Shown: positions 36,585 to 47,874 of the stretch, piece after piece
Layout: the number at the start of each line of letters is the position of its first letter
Position numbering within the stretch: position 1 is the stretch's first letter
Source of the DNA: Prorocentrum cordatum
Lineage: Eukaryota; Sar; Dinophyceae; Prorocentrales; Prorocentraceae
Assembly: GCA_963575745.1 (NCBI GenBank)
Contig: CAUYUJ010017660.1
Coordinates: forward strand, 215,001 to 265,000
Direction of reading: 5' to 3'
DNA: 50,000 bases
Made by a program: the position numbers and the translations under genes
Notes under the pieces: generated by a model
What the model was told of the DNA's origin: nothing
The model's database searches: none
What the model saw: the letters and a program-made list of their open reading frames with translations, nothing else

Positions 36585-37039
36585 ATGAGCCCACAAACTC
36601 AGGGACAGTGCTTGCACTGTCGCTGCGTTTGTGGGCTTGCACGAATGCCGCTCCCACGGCTGCCCTGCTCCCCTGCCCTGCTCCCCTGCCCTCTCCTCGT
36701 CCTCGGGACGGGGGGAGGGTCGGGGTGCGGGGCCGTGGGTGGGAGAGGTATACTGGTGCTGCTCTGCCTGTGCGGCTGCCGCCTCTGCGTTCCTGCTTTC
36801 TCTTGTCCGCGGTCCGCCCAGGAGCGGCCGCTGGCCTTGTTGGCCATTGCTGTGCAGCTGGCGGGGGCGTGTCCCGCTGCGCTGTGCCACCGCACCGTGG
36901 TGCGAGTGGCGTTGGGACGGCCTCGCGGTGCCCGTCCGCACACGCGGCCTTGCGCGCTGTGCGTTCGCCTCTTTGGGCTTGGGTCCCCGCGAGGGCTGTG
37001 GCGTGCACGCTGCCCATGCGTGGCCGCGTGACGCGTTTT

Positions 37040-37500
37040 GTGTGCAGAGCAGCCCATGTGTGGCTCGCTATTGCCAGCAGACCCTGAAGTCTCGCTCGGC
37101 GGCCCACAAGTGGCTAATCGTGTGCACAACAGCCAATGTGTGGCTCGCTATTGCCAGCAGACCCTGAAGTCTCGCTCGGCGGCCCGCAAGTGGCCCATCA
37201 TGTGCACAGCAGCCCATGTGTGGCTCGCTATTGCCAGCGGACCCTGAAGTCTCGATCGACGGCCCACAAGTGGCCAATCGTGTGCACAGCAGCCCATGTG
37301 TGGCTCGCTATTGCCAGCAGACCCTGAAGTCTCGCTCGGCGGCCCGCAAGTGGCCAATCGTGTGCGCAGCAGCCCATGTGTGGCTCGCTATTGCCAGCAG
37401 ACCCTGAAGTCTCGCTCGGCGGCCGGCAAGTGGCCAATCGTGTGCACAGCAGCCCATGTGTGGTCTCGCTTTTGCCAGCTGACCTGGGAGTCTTTGCTCG
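37040..37500. repeat. 80-bp tandem repeat, about 6 copies, in the element leader
   Basis: Units with CCCATGTGTGGCTCGCTATTGCCAGC, CCTGAAGTCTCGCTCGGCGGCCC and AAGTGGCCAATCGTGTGC recur every 80 bp (TGTGGCTCGC at about 37059, 37139, 37219, 37299 and 37379). A diverged copy follows at about 37459. The array precedes the gag-like ATG by about 250 bp. Confidence 0.93.
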
Positions 37501-37753
37501 GCGGCCCGCAGGCGGCCAAATCGTGTGTGTGTGTGTGCAGAGCAACCCCAGCTGGCTCGGGGGTCTTTGCTCGGCGGCCCACGAGAGGCCATCCTTGTGT
37601 TACGCAGCTCGCGCGTGGCTTCCCCTGCCCGATTGGCTTTTGCGCGACACCCGGCGCGCCGTTCAGAAGCGCTGCGATGCGAGGGTTTTGTGCGCCCGTG
37701 GGTGACGGCGCCAGGGCGCGCGCGAGTATCGCATCGCTTGTTTCTTTGTTGCA

Positions 37754-38890
37754 ATGACGGACGAAGCCGCGAAGGCCGCGTTGACCGAAGCGCTCCGCAA
37801 GGTTGCGGGTGCCGATGGGCGTGATGCAGCCTGGTACACCAAGATTGCTGAGGCGCTGCATGCAGCCGGCGTGCGGAACTGGCGCGAGCTCGCCGATGCC
37901 TGCATCGAGGATTTCGCGTTCCCTGCGGGAGAGACTGGCCTTGACGCTGGTCATAAAGCCCACGTGCGCAGGGCTCTCGCCGCCGCCGCCGAGGAAGGCG
38001 CGGCGAAGCGCGGGGTCGCTGACCCAGGGGCGGTGCTTAAAGCGTTGCTTTCGGGAAAGAAGCCTGACGAGGTGCCGCGTCCACCGGGGTTGCGCGCGCG
38101 CGGCGTTCTCGGCGCCATGCAGGCGACGCACCTCGATCTCGCCAGCGTGGTGTCTGAAATCAGTGTGAAGGGATTGCCCGCGGAATTTTGGCCCAGGCGC
38201 TCGCGTGGGCTCGCGCGCGCGGCACGTCGTCGGCGTCGCCCCGCGCGCAGTTCGCACCGCGTGGACGAGCTGGCCGCAGAGGCGGCCAAGCTCAGAAAGG
38301 TCGGCGTTGCCTCGCCGTTTGTGCTGGTCGATTTGAAGAAATTGCCCCCTGAATTCGCGGCTCTCAAGAAGGTCCTCCAGGAGGAGGACAAAGAGAACAG
38401 TCTCTCCAAGGTGCGCTGGTTTTGCGATCGAGCCAGTGCAGCGCGTTGCTTTCGCTGCAGGATCTTCTAGATCTGGCCAGCGCCATCGAGGCCAACGGCC
38501 AGGCGGGAAATCGCAAGACGCTGTTGACTTCGTCGCAGTGGCAGGCGGCGTGGAACAGGCGCCGCGGTCGCGCGAAGCAACGCCGCCGCGAGATTACGTC
38601 GGCGTTTCGCTCAGGTACGTGCTGGCGGCGGCCGCGACAGGCCAGCTCAGCCTGGCGGCGTCGTGGGCGCATCGCGAGATTTGCTTGCGCGTGGCCATGA
38701 ATGCCCACGCGCACAAGCGCCGCCCGCACCTGGCCATTCACCGCGACCAGGCCCAGCGCGCAGCGTGCGCCAGGAACGCGTTGCCGCATTCGTTCTGCGA
38801 GTTCGCGCGGTCTATGTGGGCCGAGCGGACGAGGGCCGGCGAGCATGATTTCAACGCGGAGAAGGCAGCGGTGAAATTCAGCTCGTGGGT
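37754..38890 (+). pseudogene. gag-like protein of the tyrosine-recombinase retroelement
   Basis: ATG 37754 starts MTDEAAKAALTEALRKVAG. The first 60 residues include WYTKIAEALHAAGVRNWREL, a helical bundle reminiscent of a SAM-like domain. A 50-bp GT-AG intron (38411-38460) joins ...KENSLSK to DLLDLASAIEANGQAG in phase 0. The frame changes again near 38580, after which another frame carries DYVGVSLRYVLAAAATGQ and SFCEFARSMWAERTRAGEH. The function is assumed from its place before RT; no zinc knuckle was seen. Confidence 0.55.
38411..38460 (+). other. predicted 50-bp GT-AG intron in the gag-like gene
   Basis: Donor CTCCAAG|GTGCGC, acceptor TCGCTGCAG|GATCTTC. Both exons are in phase 0 across it, although the downstream frame differs. 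Confidence 0.5.
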
Positions 38891-41720
38891 CTTGCGCCAG
38901 GAAGGGCACGGCCGGGCGCGCTGCGCGCGGGCAGATCGCGACGCCCCTGCGCCGCGCAGGCCGAGGACGCGCGCGACCTCGACGAGAAGCCCGACGCGGG
39001 CTCAGGGGCCGCCAGCAAAGGCGGGGCTAGAGGTGCCAGCGGCAGCGGCAAAGGCGGGGGAACGCAGTGCGACCGCCGCGGCTCGTGGTCGCGCGGTGAC
39101 TGGCAAGATCGCGGCACGTGGTCGAGCGGCCGCTCTTCGTGGTCCTCTGGCGACTGCAGGCCGCGCGCCCAGGCCCGCCGGGGCTTCAGGCGACCGCAAG
39201 CCGCGCGCGCCGCCCAGGCCCTTCAAGAAGGCCCGCAGTGGCCAGCCCTGAGGAAGTGGGCAGTGCTGCCCGCGAGGGGCGCGGCGCCCATGTGCGCTCC
39301 CGCAATGGCCCCTGCCGCGCCCTCTGTCAGTTTTGCGTTGGTGAGACAAGAATCCGACGCGCGCTTCAGCACCGCGGCGAAGCGGGGGGCGGCGCGCCCA
39401 CGGGGGGTGGCGCCAGGGCGTGCGCTGCACTTGCCTCGCATGACTGTCAGCGTCGCGATCGGATTACAACCGTCCGGCGCGCGTTTCAGCACCGTGGAGA
39501 AGCGCGGGGCGGCGCGCCCAGGGGCGGTGGCGCCAGGGCGCGCGCGACACTTGCATCGCCTGGCTTTATTCTTGCAATCGTCGCACGACGTGGCAGCTGC
39601 CAACTCCCCCTCGCCGCCCCGCGCATGGGCGGCTGGGGCTCAGCGAAGCCGCGCGGGCAGTGTGGCAAATCGCTTCAGCCAGGCCGGAGCGCTCCGCTCA
39701 GCGAGTCGCGACGCAGCTTTTGCGCGTCGCGCGCAGGTGCCAAATCAATCCGCAGCGAACATGGATATGTTGGATTTCGCCGCAAGGGCGGTCGCCGAGA
39801 CTGTTGCTTTTAAGAAGGAGTGCAGTTTGCCTAGTGAGGTCTCTGAGGCTTTGAGCTGGGTCACCGCGCGGACGGCTGAACAGGTCAACGCAGACCGCGA
39901 GGCCATTGTGCGCCAGATAGAGTTTGAGGCCGAAGATTTGGTATCCAGCGGCGCGGCTGCGCGTTGGATGCTCTCGGCCAGCCCAGAGGTGCGCAGCGTT
40001 GCAAAGGGCGTGACAGGGCCGCTGTTGGAGAGGCTCGCGCACCGAGCGGGGTTCGAGGATCTGGCATGCATCGAGTTTTTCCGCTGGGGCGCGCCCGTAG
40101 CGGGACCGCTGCCTCCCTCTGGCTCAGGCGCGCCGGTAGCGCGCGTCAAAGCTACGCCGGTCGTCGATCTCTTGAAATCGGCAGCGAACGCCAACGCTGC
40201 AATGTTATCTCCTTTGCGCGAAGACAAGCACGCGAGCGAATTTCTTCGCGTCGCCGCGCAGGACGTCGCAGCGGGACGCATGCGCGACCTGTCAAAAGTC
40301 GGCGACCTCGATTTAAGCTCCGTAATTCTCTCACCGCGATTCGGGGTTGAGCAGGTGACCCCGGACGGCAGCGTCAATGTCCAGCCGATTGATGATTTGT
40401 CGCGGTCAAAGCTCAACAGCTGCATTTCTGTGGTCGAGAAATTCCGCCCCGAGGGCGTGGACCTGCTCTTCGAAGCTTCCAGGCGCTTGGCGCTGGAGAC
40501 TGAAGAGCCAATCGCTTTCTTCAAAGCTGACGTGGATTCCGCGTTCAGGCGCGTCCCGGCGTCGCCACTACACAGCGCGCTGCTCTATATTGTCTTCTTG
40601 GTTCAGGGTGTGGCGCACGCAGCGCGGCATTGCGCCGCGCCTTTCGGGGCAGTCGCTTCCGTTCACGCATGGGGGCGAGTGGGAGCTCTAATCTCGCGTG
40701 TCGCTCGCGTGGTGCTGCACGTGCCCCTCCTGTGGTTTGTCGACGACCTCTTCGCTGCGGAGCGGAGAGGATCGGCCGTGCGCGCGCTGCACTGCGAAGC
40801 ACGTCTGGTGCGTTGCATGCTCGGTCGCGAGGCCATTGCGCCGGCCAAGATGGGCTGGGGATTGCAGTTGCAAGTGCTCGGGCTCAATGTGAGCGCGGAT
40901 CGGCAAGGTTTCTCATGCTCACCTTCCGCGGACAAGGTCGTCAAGTGGCGCTCGCGAATTCACAGTGCTTTGAACAGCAACTCGCTGCGCCCCGGCGACG
41001 CTTCCAATCTCGCCGGAGCCTTGCGATGGGCGTCGACAAATATGTTCCACCGCCTGGGCAGGGCCACCATGGTGCCCCTGTATCGGCAAGCCAAACAGAG
41101 TCGGGCCAACATGTCCGAACCACTCCGTGATGCTCTCCGCTGGTGGGACGAGGTCCCTGCCTTTGAATTGCACGAGAAGAGGCAGTGGATCTGCCCCAGC
41201 GGCCCCAGTGGATCCAATTGTTTGTGGATGCGAGGAGCACTCCGCCGAGAGTGGCGGCGGTGCTCATGCGCGATGAACAGATCTACTTTGCCGACTGGGA
41301 GCCGCCCAACAGCTTGATGAGTTGCTTTATGCAGCGTGCGGACGGGATGATCATGTCCCTGGAGCTGCTCGCACTTGCGCTCGGGCTCTGCACCTTTGAT
41401 CACCTTCTTGCGCAAAGTCAGGGTGTGGAGCGATAGTGTAGGGGCCGAGACCGTGACCAGCAGGGGGTCGTCCAAATAATGGGACTACTCCTGCCTGGTA
41501 AATTGCTTGTGGCTCAAGGCAGCCCAGCAACATATCGCCCTGCGGATTGACAGAGTCCCGTCCAAGCTCAATATCGCGGATCTCCCCTCCCGCGAGGAAT
41601 ATGACTTGCTAGCTTTGCTCGGCGCTGTGCGCGTGCCACCCGCGCTCGACGGTCCCTTCTGGGAACCAACGTCGTGGTCAGCCTTGTCGGCGGCGACCGC
41701 GCGTTTCAAATGACGGCCGC
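38885..41720 (+). pseudogene. reverse transcriptase and RNase H of the tyrosine-recombinase element
   Basis: The open frame runs from 38885 to 41317; a natural start may be ATG 39761 (MDMLDFAARAVAETVAF). RT motifs are QPIDDLSRSKLNS, FFKADVDSAFRRV (about 40520) and catalytic FVDD (40736-40747). RNase H follows: FVDARSTPPRV and SLELLALAL in the next frame (41190-41420), WSDSVGAE (41426-41449) back in the first frame, then an in-frame TAA (41477-41479) and RVPSKLNIADLPSREE. All acidic residues expected of RNase H are present, but two compensating frame changes and the stop break this copy. The final stop is at 41711-41713. Confidence 0.75.
39361..39570 (+). repeat. 120-bp in-frame tandem duplication
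   Basis: GCGCTTCAGCACCGCGGCGA at 39361 recurs as GCGTTTCAGCACCGTGGAGA at 39481. Both continue with GGCGGCGCGCCC and GTGGCGCCAGGGCG. The frame is kept (SDARFSTAAKRGAARP versus SGARFSTVEKRGAARP). It lies upstream of the RT core. Confidence 0.85.
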
Positions 41721-42400
41721 CAGTGCAGCCAGCGAGCGTCGAGCGAAGGCGGCGCAGCGGGGTGGCCGCAGGTCGCGCAGTGCCACAGCTGGCACCTGCG
41801 CAGGTCGTCGGGGATCGCGCAGCGCACGCGCAGTCCGCCGACCAGTGGGCGCGCGGCGGCGTTTCGCAGCCATGGGCGAGGCTCGCGCGGTGGCGTCACC
41901 ACATTTTTTTGAGTGTTTGTAATCGCTGGCTCCGGCTCGCGAAGCGCGGGACGTCGCGCTTGCTGCGGCGATCCTGTCCACCAACGGATTCCGGGCCATC
42001 GAGGAATTGGTCGGGGCTTGCGCGGCCGACCTTAATGGCCAAAGGCGCCCTCTCGGGCCCGGCATGTGCTCCTTCCTGGCTGAGCTCATTCGCCTTTCCG
42101 AAGCTAGGCGGCGGTTCGCAGGTGCTTTTCTCCCGGCGCACGTCGCCCGCCGCGGGCATCGTTGCTTCGCAGGCACGCGAAACGGGGCGCGACCCGCGGC
42201 GGCTCCGCGAAGGTCTCGCAGCCCAGTGCGAGGTGAGGCGAGGCGGCTGGCAGCAGCATCATTCAATATTTTGGATTCGGTTGAGGACGCCATCGCCGCG
42301 GCGACAGCCGGCGAGGGGGATGACATCGCGCCCGCGGCGTTGTGCTCAGGCAAAGGTCCGCGCGCCGCCACAGCATCGCTGCAGTGCCACTTGCGCGCGC
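41721..42400 (+). other. unassigned stretch between RNase H and recombinase core
   Basis: GC-rich, open in more than one frame, but no motif recognised. It probably held the N-terminal part of the recombinase, or a linker, now diverged. Confidence 0.4.
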
Positions 42401-43556
42401 CAGCGGCTCGCGCAAATTGGGTCGAAAGGGGGCGCGTGCGGTCGCTGCTGGGCTCATGCCCCCGATCCACTGCAAGCTTACGAAGCGGCATGCGGTGCTG
42501 GAGCGGGTTCTGCGAGGGCGCCCTGGGCCTTGGCGGCGCCCAGATCCCGCCCGCCCTCGAATCTTTGTTGGCATGGGCGCCCCTCTTTCGGTGCAGCGGA
42601 ACGTTCGCGAATTATTTGGGCTTCGTGCGCGCCGTGTGCATGCTCTGCCGTGCGGACACGGCAGTGTTCAAGGCGCCCGAACTAGCGCGGGCTCGTACTG
42701 CTATCAGGCGGCAGCGGGGCACGCGGGGCGGTCGCGCCCAGGTCGCGCGGTCTGTCGGCGCGCGCAGGAAGCGACGGCTGTTTGTCCCACGCAAGAAGAA
42801 GTATATCAGGCACAGCATGGTCGTGCGCATGTTGCGACTGGCTCTGCGCGGCGCCGAACTGAGAGAGACGCAAGTACTGTGCTTATTGGCGTATACCTTC
42901 CTGCTGCGCGTTCTATGGGGGGCGATCCCTTGCGTGTGGGGAGCGACCGCGCCCGCGGGCGAAGTGCATTCCTGCCTGCGTGTCGCCGGTGGCGAACTGC
43001 GACTGCGATTGGTCAGCAGAAAGAATGTGCCGTCGGGCACTGAGCTGGTCCGCGGTTGCTGGCGCGCAAAGCATCCAGAGTCTTGCCCTGTGCACGTGCT
43101 CGGTAAGATCGCGGCGACGCGTGCCCAGGGGCAGAAATTATTTCCGAGCTTAACACCTGGCAAGGCGGTGCGGTCCCTGAGGAGGATACTGGCCATGTTG
43201 TCTGTCGCCGAGGCACAGCTGCATCGGCCTCTCGACCTGCGCCGCGGCCGCGCGCAGGCTCGAGCACCGCGCCCGCTCGTGCGCTGCGATCGCGGGGGGG
43301 CGCACAGGACATGCTTGAAGGTGGCAGTCTACTGGGGGCGATTCTGAAGGCTGGGCAGTGGCGTTCGCCTGCGCTCCTGCAATACATGAATTCTCAGGAC
43401 CTTGAAGCCGGCGCCGTGCTGGGGGCGACGTCGCGCGTTGCCTCGCAAAGTCAGTTGGGCCAATCTATCACTCATCGGATTTGCATGACTTTTTTGTTGG
43501 TCCACAACTCCTGGCTGGAACGCTGTGCATCGAATGGAGGTTGGTGTTGCTGCTAA
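42401..43556 (+). pseudogene. tyrosine recombinase (phage-integrase fold)
   Basis: The frame from 42007 enters recombinase-like sequence near 42470 (SGMRCWSGFCEGALGLGG), followed by a core-binding part (FANYLGFVRAVCMLC). Arg I lies in AYTFLLRVLWGAIP (Arg codon 42907). The second catalytic box reads PLDLRRGRAQ, with Leu (43231-43233) where the family has His, and Arg II at 43240. A 50-bp GC-AG intron joins RRGRAQ to DMLEGGSLLGAILKAGQWRS. The nucleophile is Tyr (43383) in LLQYMN. The protein runs into the right direct repeat and stops at 43556. The missing His suggests reduced or lost activity. Confidence 0.72.
43258..43307 (+). other. predicted 50-bp GC-AG intron in the recombinase
   Basis: Donor CGCGCAG|GCTCGAG, acceptor GCGCACAG|GACATG, phase 0. 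Removing it restores the conserved block between the RRG box and the AGQW box of the recombinase. Confidence 0.65.
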
Positions 43557-43687
43557 TGCAATGGCGGCTCGGCGCGAGGTTGTCGTGCGCATAGCAGCGA
43601 CGCTGTTGCCTTCGGCGCGCCAAATCAGAAATTCCATCCACGCGCCTTCCCACTCTGCCTGGATCACCCTGTATCTGCTTCTTTTCT
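43426..43687 (+). repeat. right 262-bp direct repeat of the tyrosine-recombinase retroelement
   Basis: Matches 36323-36584. The recombinase reading frame ends inside it. Confidence 0.93.
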
Positions 43688-44500
43688 TTGGGGTTCGGGG
43701 GGCGCGGGTGCCGCGCATTTTCTAGAGCGCGGTGTTCCCGTGAACGTGGGCCCCGCGTAATTTGACTTGGGTCGCGTCCCTGGGGGCGCGGGCCGGGCGC
43801 GCATGCCGCGGGGTCGTCGCCCTGGGGGCGCGGGCGGTTCCGAATTGCGGCGGGTCGTGGCCTCGGCGGCGCGGACCTCTTGCAATGCGAGAGATATCGC
43901 GGCAACGGGGGCGCGCGCCCGAGTCGTTCGCAAGGGGCGGTCGCCCTCTGGGCGCGCGAGTCCATTCTACCTTGCGAAGGGCCGCGGGGGCCAGACATCG
44001 CTGCAGACTCCCCCGAGAGCGGCGATAGGGGAGGGCGGGGTGCCGCGGGGGAAGGCGCAGGGGAGGGGCATGATCGATTATTTTCATCCGTCATTCACAT
44101 CTTCACAGCAGTGCTGGCGCCGACAAGATCTGGCGGCTCATTGCGCGGATGTCACTTGGGGCGGCAATCGCATGTGGACCGCGCCCTCGAACCGCCCGAG
44201 GCGGCGCATGCGCGCGCCGATTCGGGCATCGCGGTGCCCGCGAGCCCTCGGCGCGCAACGATGGGAAGTGCACTGCGCGCGCCTCGGGGGTCGGGCCAGG
44301 GCTCCGCCCCAGCTCGGCCCGCGTTAGCTCCGCCGGAAGCCGGGGTTTCGGGGCCCCCAACTCCCCGGTTGCCTGGGTGATCAGGAACCTCGAATATTAG
44401 GTCGGCGAGGTGGTTCGGGAGGCGCAGGGCCATCTTCCGGCCAGGGCCGACTGCGGGCGACGGCAGATACGTCGCCGAGGCCGCGAAGTGCCGCGCGGAG
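43688..44500. other. GC-rich spacer; no gene recognised
   Basis: CTGGGGGCGCGGGC-type blocks recur near 43780, 43820 and 43905. Open frames on both strands are compositional. Confidence 0.45.
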
Positions 44501-45840
44501 CTATCCGCCAGAGGGGCGGGGGGGGGGGTCGTTGAAGCCCAGCGCGCCGCGCGAGGAGCAATTGAGACGGCGGCTCAGCGGCGCTGCACCCAGCGGGGCG
44601 AGGCCGCCAGAGCGGGAGGGGGGCGAGCCTCGCGGACGACGGCGGGCCAATCTCCGAGGAGGAGGGCGCGCCAGCGACGCCGGCGGCGCCGTGGGCCGCA
44701 GCTCGAGGCCCCGTAGAGGACGCGGCCCCCGGATCAGCCGCGGCCCTCGCAGACGCCGCGCGCAGGGCGGGATTAGTGGGCCGCGCAGTTGCCGCGGCCC
44801 TGGCCCCCCGGCAGTCGGGGGAGCCGGCGGCGCTGGGCGGGCCGGCCCCCTCTCGCGAAGGCCGCCGAGGCGCGCGAGGAAGCTCGGAGGCCCGCGCCTC
44901 CCTCGAGCGCGGCCAGTTGCCGCCCGCCGAGCAGCGCGCGGGCTGCCAGGGGCCCCGACGTGCACTTGCGAGCAACGGGGGCGGCCCCGCCAGCAGACGG
45001 CAGCTCCCCCGAGGAGAGACGGCCCCTTGTCCCCGACGCCCGGCCCCGCAGCGAGGCGAGCGCGCGGGGCTGGGTTTCGGCGGGCTCGTCGAGCGACTCG
45101 CCGCTCATCGTGGGGGGGGCCTCGTCGTTTGGTGCCGCGCAGAGAACGACGGGCTGATGGGGGCGGGCGCTCGCCGGAGGTCGGCGATGGGGCTGCGGCC
45201 GCTGCCGCCTCGGCCTACGTCGGGCGCCCCCGGCAGGCGGGCTCGCGTTCGGGGCGCGCTCGAGCAGGCGAGAGCGGCGGCCGCGGAGGGCCCCGCCGCC
45301 GCGGGGGCGCGCCGCCGAGGGGGCTTGCGGCTCATTCGGCGGGCGAGGGGCAGGTGCTGATGCGGCTGCGGAGGTCGGACAGGGATGCGCTGCCGCTGCC
45401 TCGGCGAGCGCGCCCGCGTTCAGGGGGCGCTCGGGCAGGTCGCGGCGGCCGAGGGCTCCGGCGCAGCGGGGGCGCCGCCGAAGGAGCTCGTGGGCCGGTC
45501 GGTTGCCGGGGCGGCAGGCGCTGCAGCGGCTGCGGAGGTCAGCCGGGGGATCCACTGCCACTGCCCTCTCGGCCCGCGTCGGGCGCCCTTGGCGGGGGGG
45601 TCCGCGTTCGGGGGGCGCTCGAGCAGGCGGTGGCGGCCGAGGACTTCGGCGCGGCGGGGTCGCCGCTAACGGGCCGGGTGGCAGACGTGGAGAAGGGGCG
45701 GGGGCGACTGCGGAGGTCGCCGAGGTGATCTGCGGCTGCCGCCCTTTTCGCCCGGCGTCGCGCGGGCGCGGCGGGCGCGGGCTGCAGGGCAGGGGGGTCG
45801 CGGCCGCCGCCGCGGGAGCTCGTGAATTCGTGAACTAACC
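44501..45840. repeat. very GC-rich region with degenerate 170-190 bp repeats
   Basis: The phrase GCGTTCGGGGCGCGCTCGAG recurs (with variants) at about 45246, 45415 and 45604. Each copy is preceded by GCCGCTGCCTCGGC and GGCGCCC and followed by GGCGGCCGAGG. Open frames exist on both strands (for example 44532-45728, Ala/Gly/Arg-rich), but none shows a known domain. I cannot decide whether an Ala-rich repeat protein is encoded. Confidence 0.55.
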
Positions 45841-47520
45841 AATGCTGCGGAGTGAGGGGGCGGCCGAGAGCGTTCCGTGGCTGCCCTTGGCGAGCCAGCC
45901 ATGCGGGGGGCCGCCGCGGCGCGCCTCCGGGGGGGGGCGACCGGCCGAGGACTTCCTCGACCGCCGGAGTTGCGCGACATATAAGTGGGCCTGCAAGTCG
46001 CACGACCAAGGTTATCAACCCCGCAGCCGAGGTTATATGCCCCGAGCGCAATCGCGTTATAAGTTGACTAGCAGCAAAACGCAGTCGCGTGATTTAAGAC
46101 CTTGGGTGCCGCAGGTTGCGTCCTTTTTTGCACGCGCGCGACTTGGATGCAGCGAACTGGCATCGACGCCCGTTTTGGTTATATCGCAGTAGTCGGATTT
46201 ACCGCATACTTGTGATTCCCGAATTTTGAAGCTTGGTATACTGACGCGTCCAAAACACAAGTCGCCAACCCACATCTGATTTGCCCAGGGTGCGCGTCAC
46301 CAGCCGCGCGCGTCGAATGCTGAAAACGATCTCATTGATGCTATCGGGGCCGAGCGCCCGCGCGCGACCGCCACGCGGCGGCGGCGCTGGCTTTTGCGTT
46401 GGCGGTGGCGACGACGTCGACGGCGACAGCGGCGGCCGCGACGGCGACGACGGCCCCGGACCCGCCCCGAGACGCGTCCAATCAGAATTTCGAGGCGGGG
46501 CCGGCCGCGGAAACCGCGGCGCCCCGCGCCCCCCCAAACGACGCGAACAATCCAGCGCCTCGGTGCGCCTTCTGTCTCGGCAGCTGTTCGAGGCAGCCGC
46601 GCCCCGTGTCATTGGCCCGGCGAATAGTTCATTCGTCGGCGGTTCGAGGCATCCGCGCTCCATTCTAAGGGGCCGGCGAATATTTCATCCGAGATTCCGC
46701 GCTTGGAGAGCGGCGGGGAACATGTATTTCAGGGGGGCCAAGCAACATATGAGGGAAAAGGTGGGGCCAACGAAGATTCCCTTTCATGATTCATGCTTGG
46801 CGAGCGGCAGAATTATTTTCACTGCGCCGGGATCAAGAAGAAGAGAAGGACCAGGGGCGGAGCAAATCACGCAGACAGCGCGCAATAGAGGCCAATCCGG
46901 GCAAAGGCCAATGGGGACCCCCAGGTCGAGTCTTGCACCGGCCAGCGCGCGAATGCGAGATGTGAATTTACGAGATGTCTTGGGGGCGACGGTGCTACCG
47001 CTGGTCCGTGTGCGAATCTGTCTGGGGACAACGTGCAGACGTGCGAATTTTTGCTCAAACAAGAACACATGGAAACCATGGGTGCGCTTGATATGGACTT
47101 GAAAGATAAGCATGGACACTGCATCCCTGCAGACCTCGTGGAACTTGCATTTTGTCACCCGATCAAGAAGTAGACGTCGCGCGATGGCGGTAGCATTCGC
47201 AGCGGGTAGGTGATCAGTTCATGAACGATCATGGCGCGTCAGGAGATTGGGCCAGGGAGGCGCTGGAAGTTGCCGACAAAGTAGCGCTTGAGTTCAAAGC
47301 GGTGTTCGACATTCATGGGTAATTGCTGTTTCGCAGGATTAGTTTCGCAACCATTTGGATCCGTGCTCCGCCGTGCATTGCAATCCTTCGGAAAAGTAGA
47401 CATTGAGAAACATGTGATCAACCCGGAATGCGCGTGCGCTGGGCCATTTCTAAATCATGCTTGTCGTAGCTACCCATGAGAATTTGTTATTCATACATTG
47501 TTTTTTCCCTTGCGAATGTG
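45841..47520. other. intergenic-type DNA; no gene recognised
   Basis: Composition falls to near balance after 46000. Short repeats of GGTTAT (about 46008-46035) and GCGACGGC-rich tracts (46400-46460) occur. Several short open frames, none with a motif. An AT run (TATATATATACATATATG) follows at about 47530. Confidence 0.45.
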
Positions 47521-47874
47521 TATAGGTTGATATATATATACATATATGTACACATGTGTCCTTCCTTTTCCACGCGTGGCTCTACCATCTGAAAACCGAA
47601 TGAACAAAGGGCCCGCGTCGCAGGACGCGCAGCAGCGTGCCAAGAGGAGGTCATGCAGTTCGATCGTGCGGTACCAGATGCACCGTCGGATCTTCAGGCC
47701 GCTGGCACATGTGAATAATGTGCAACGGCGGTGAGGTATTTTGGCGTGTTCGCATATGTCTTCGTTGTTGAGGTTTTCGCGGTAACGTTTGGGATCGTGA
47801 AGGAGCCCCAGGCGACTTACGCCTGAGCCAGCTCTCGTCAGTTTGTGGCGAGACTTGTGGTGAGGACCCGAGCT

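Larger units (their letters stand above)
36323..43687 (+). mobile_element. DIRS/Ngaro-like tyrosine-recombinase retroelement, about 7.4 kb, decayed
   Basis: Between the 262-bp direct repeats lie a gag-like gene, reverse transcriptase, RNase H and a tyrosine recombinase, in that order. This is the gene set of DIRS-type retroelements, which integrate by recombinase instead of DDE integrase. Direct instead of inverted repeats suggest the Ngaro/PAT side of the group, but I did not find the split A1-B1-A2-B2 arrangement. Frame changes and a stop (41477) show decay; two 50-bp introns are predicted in it. Confidence 0.8.
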
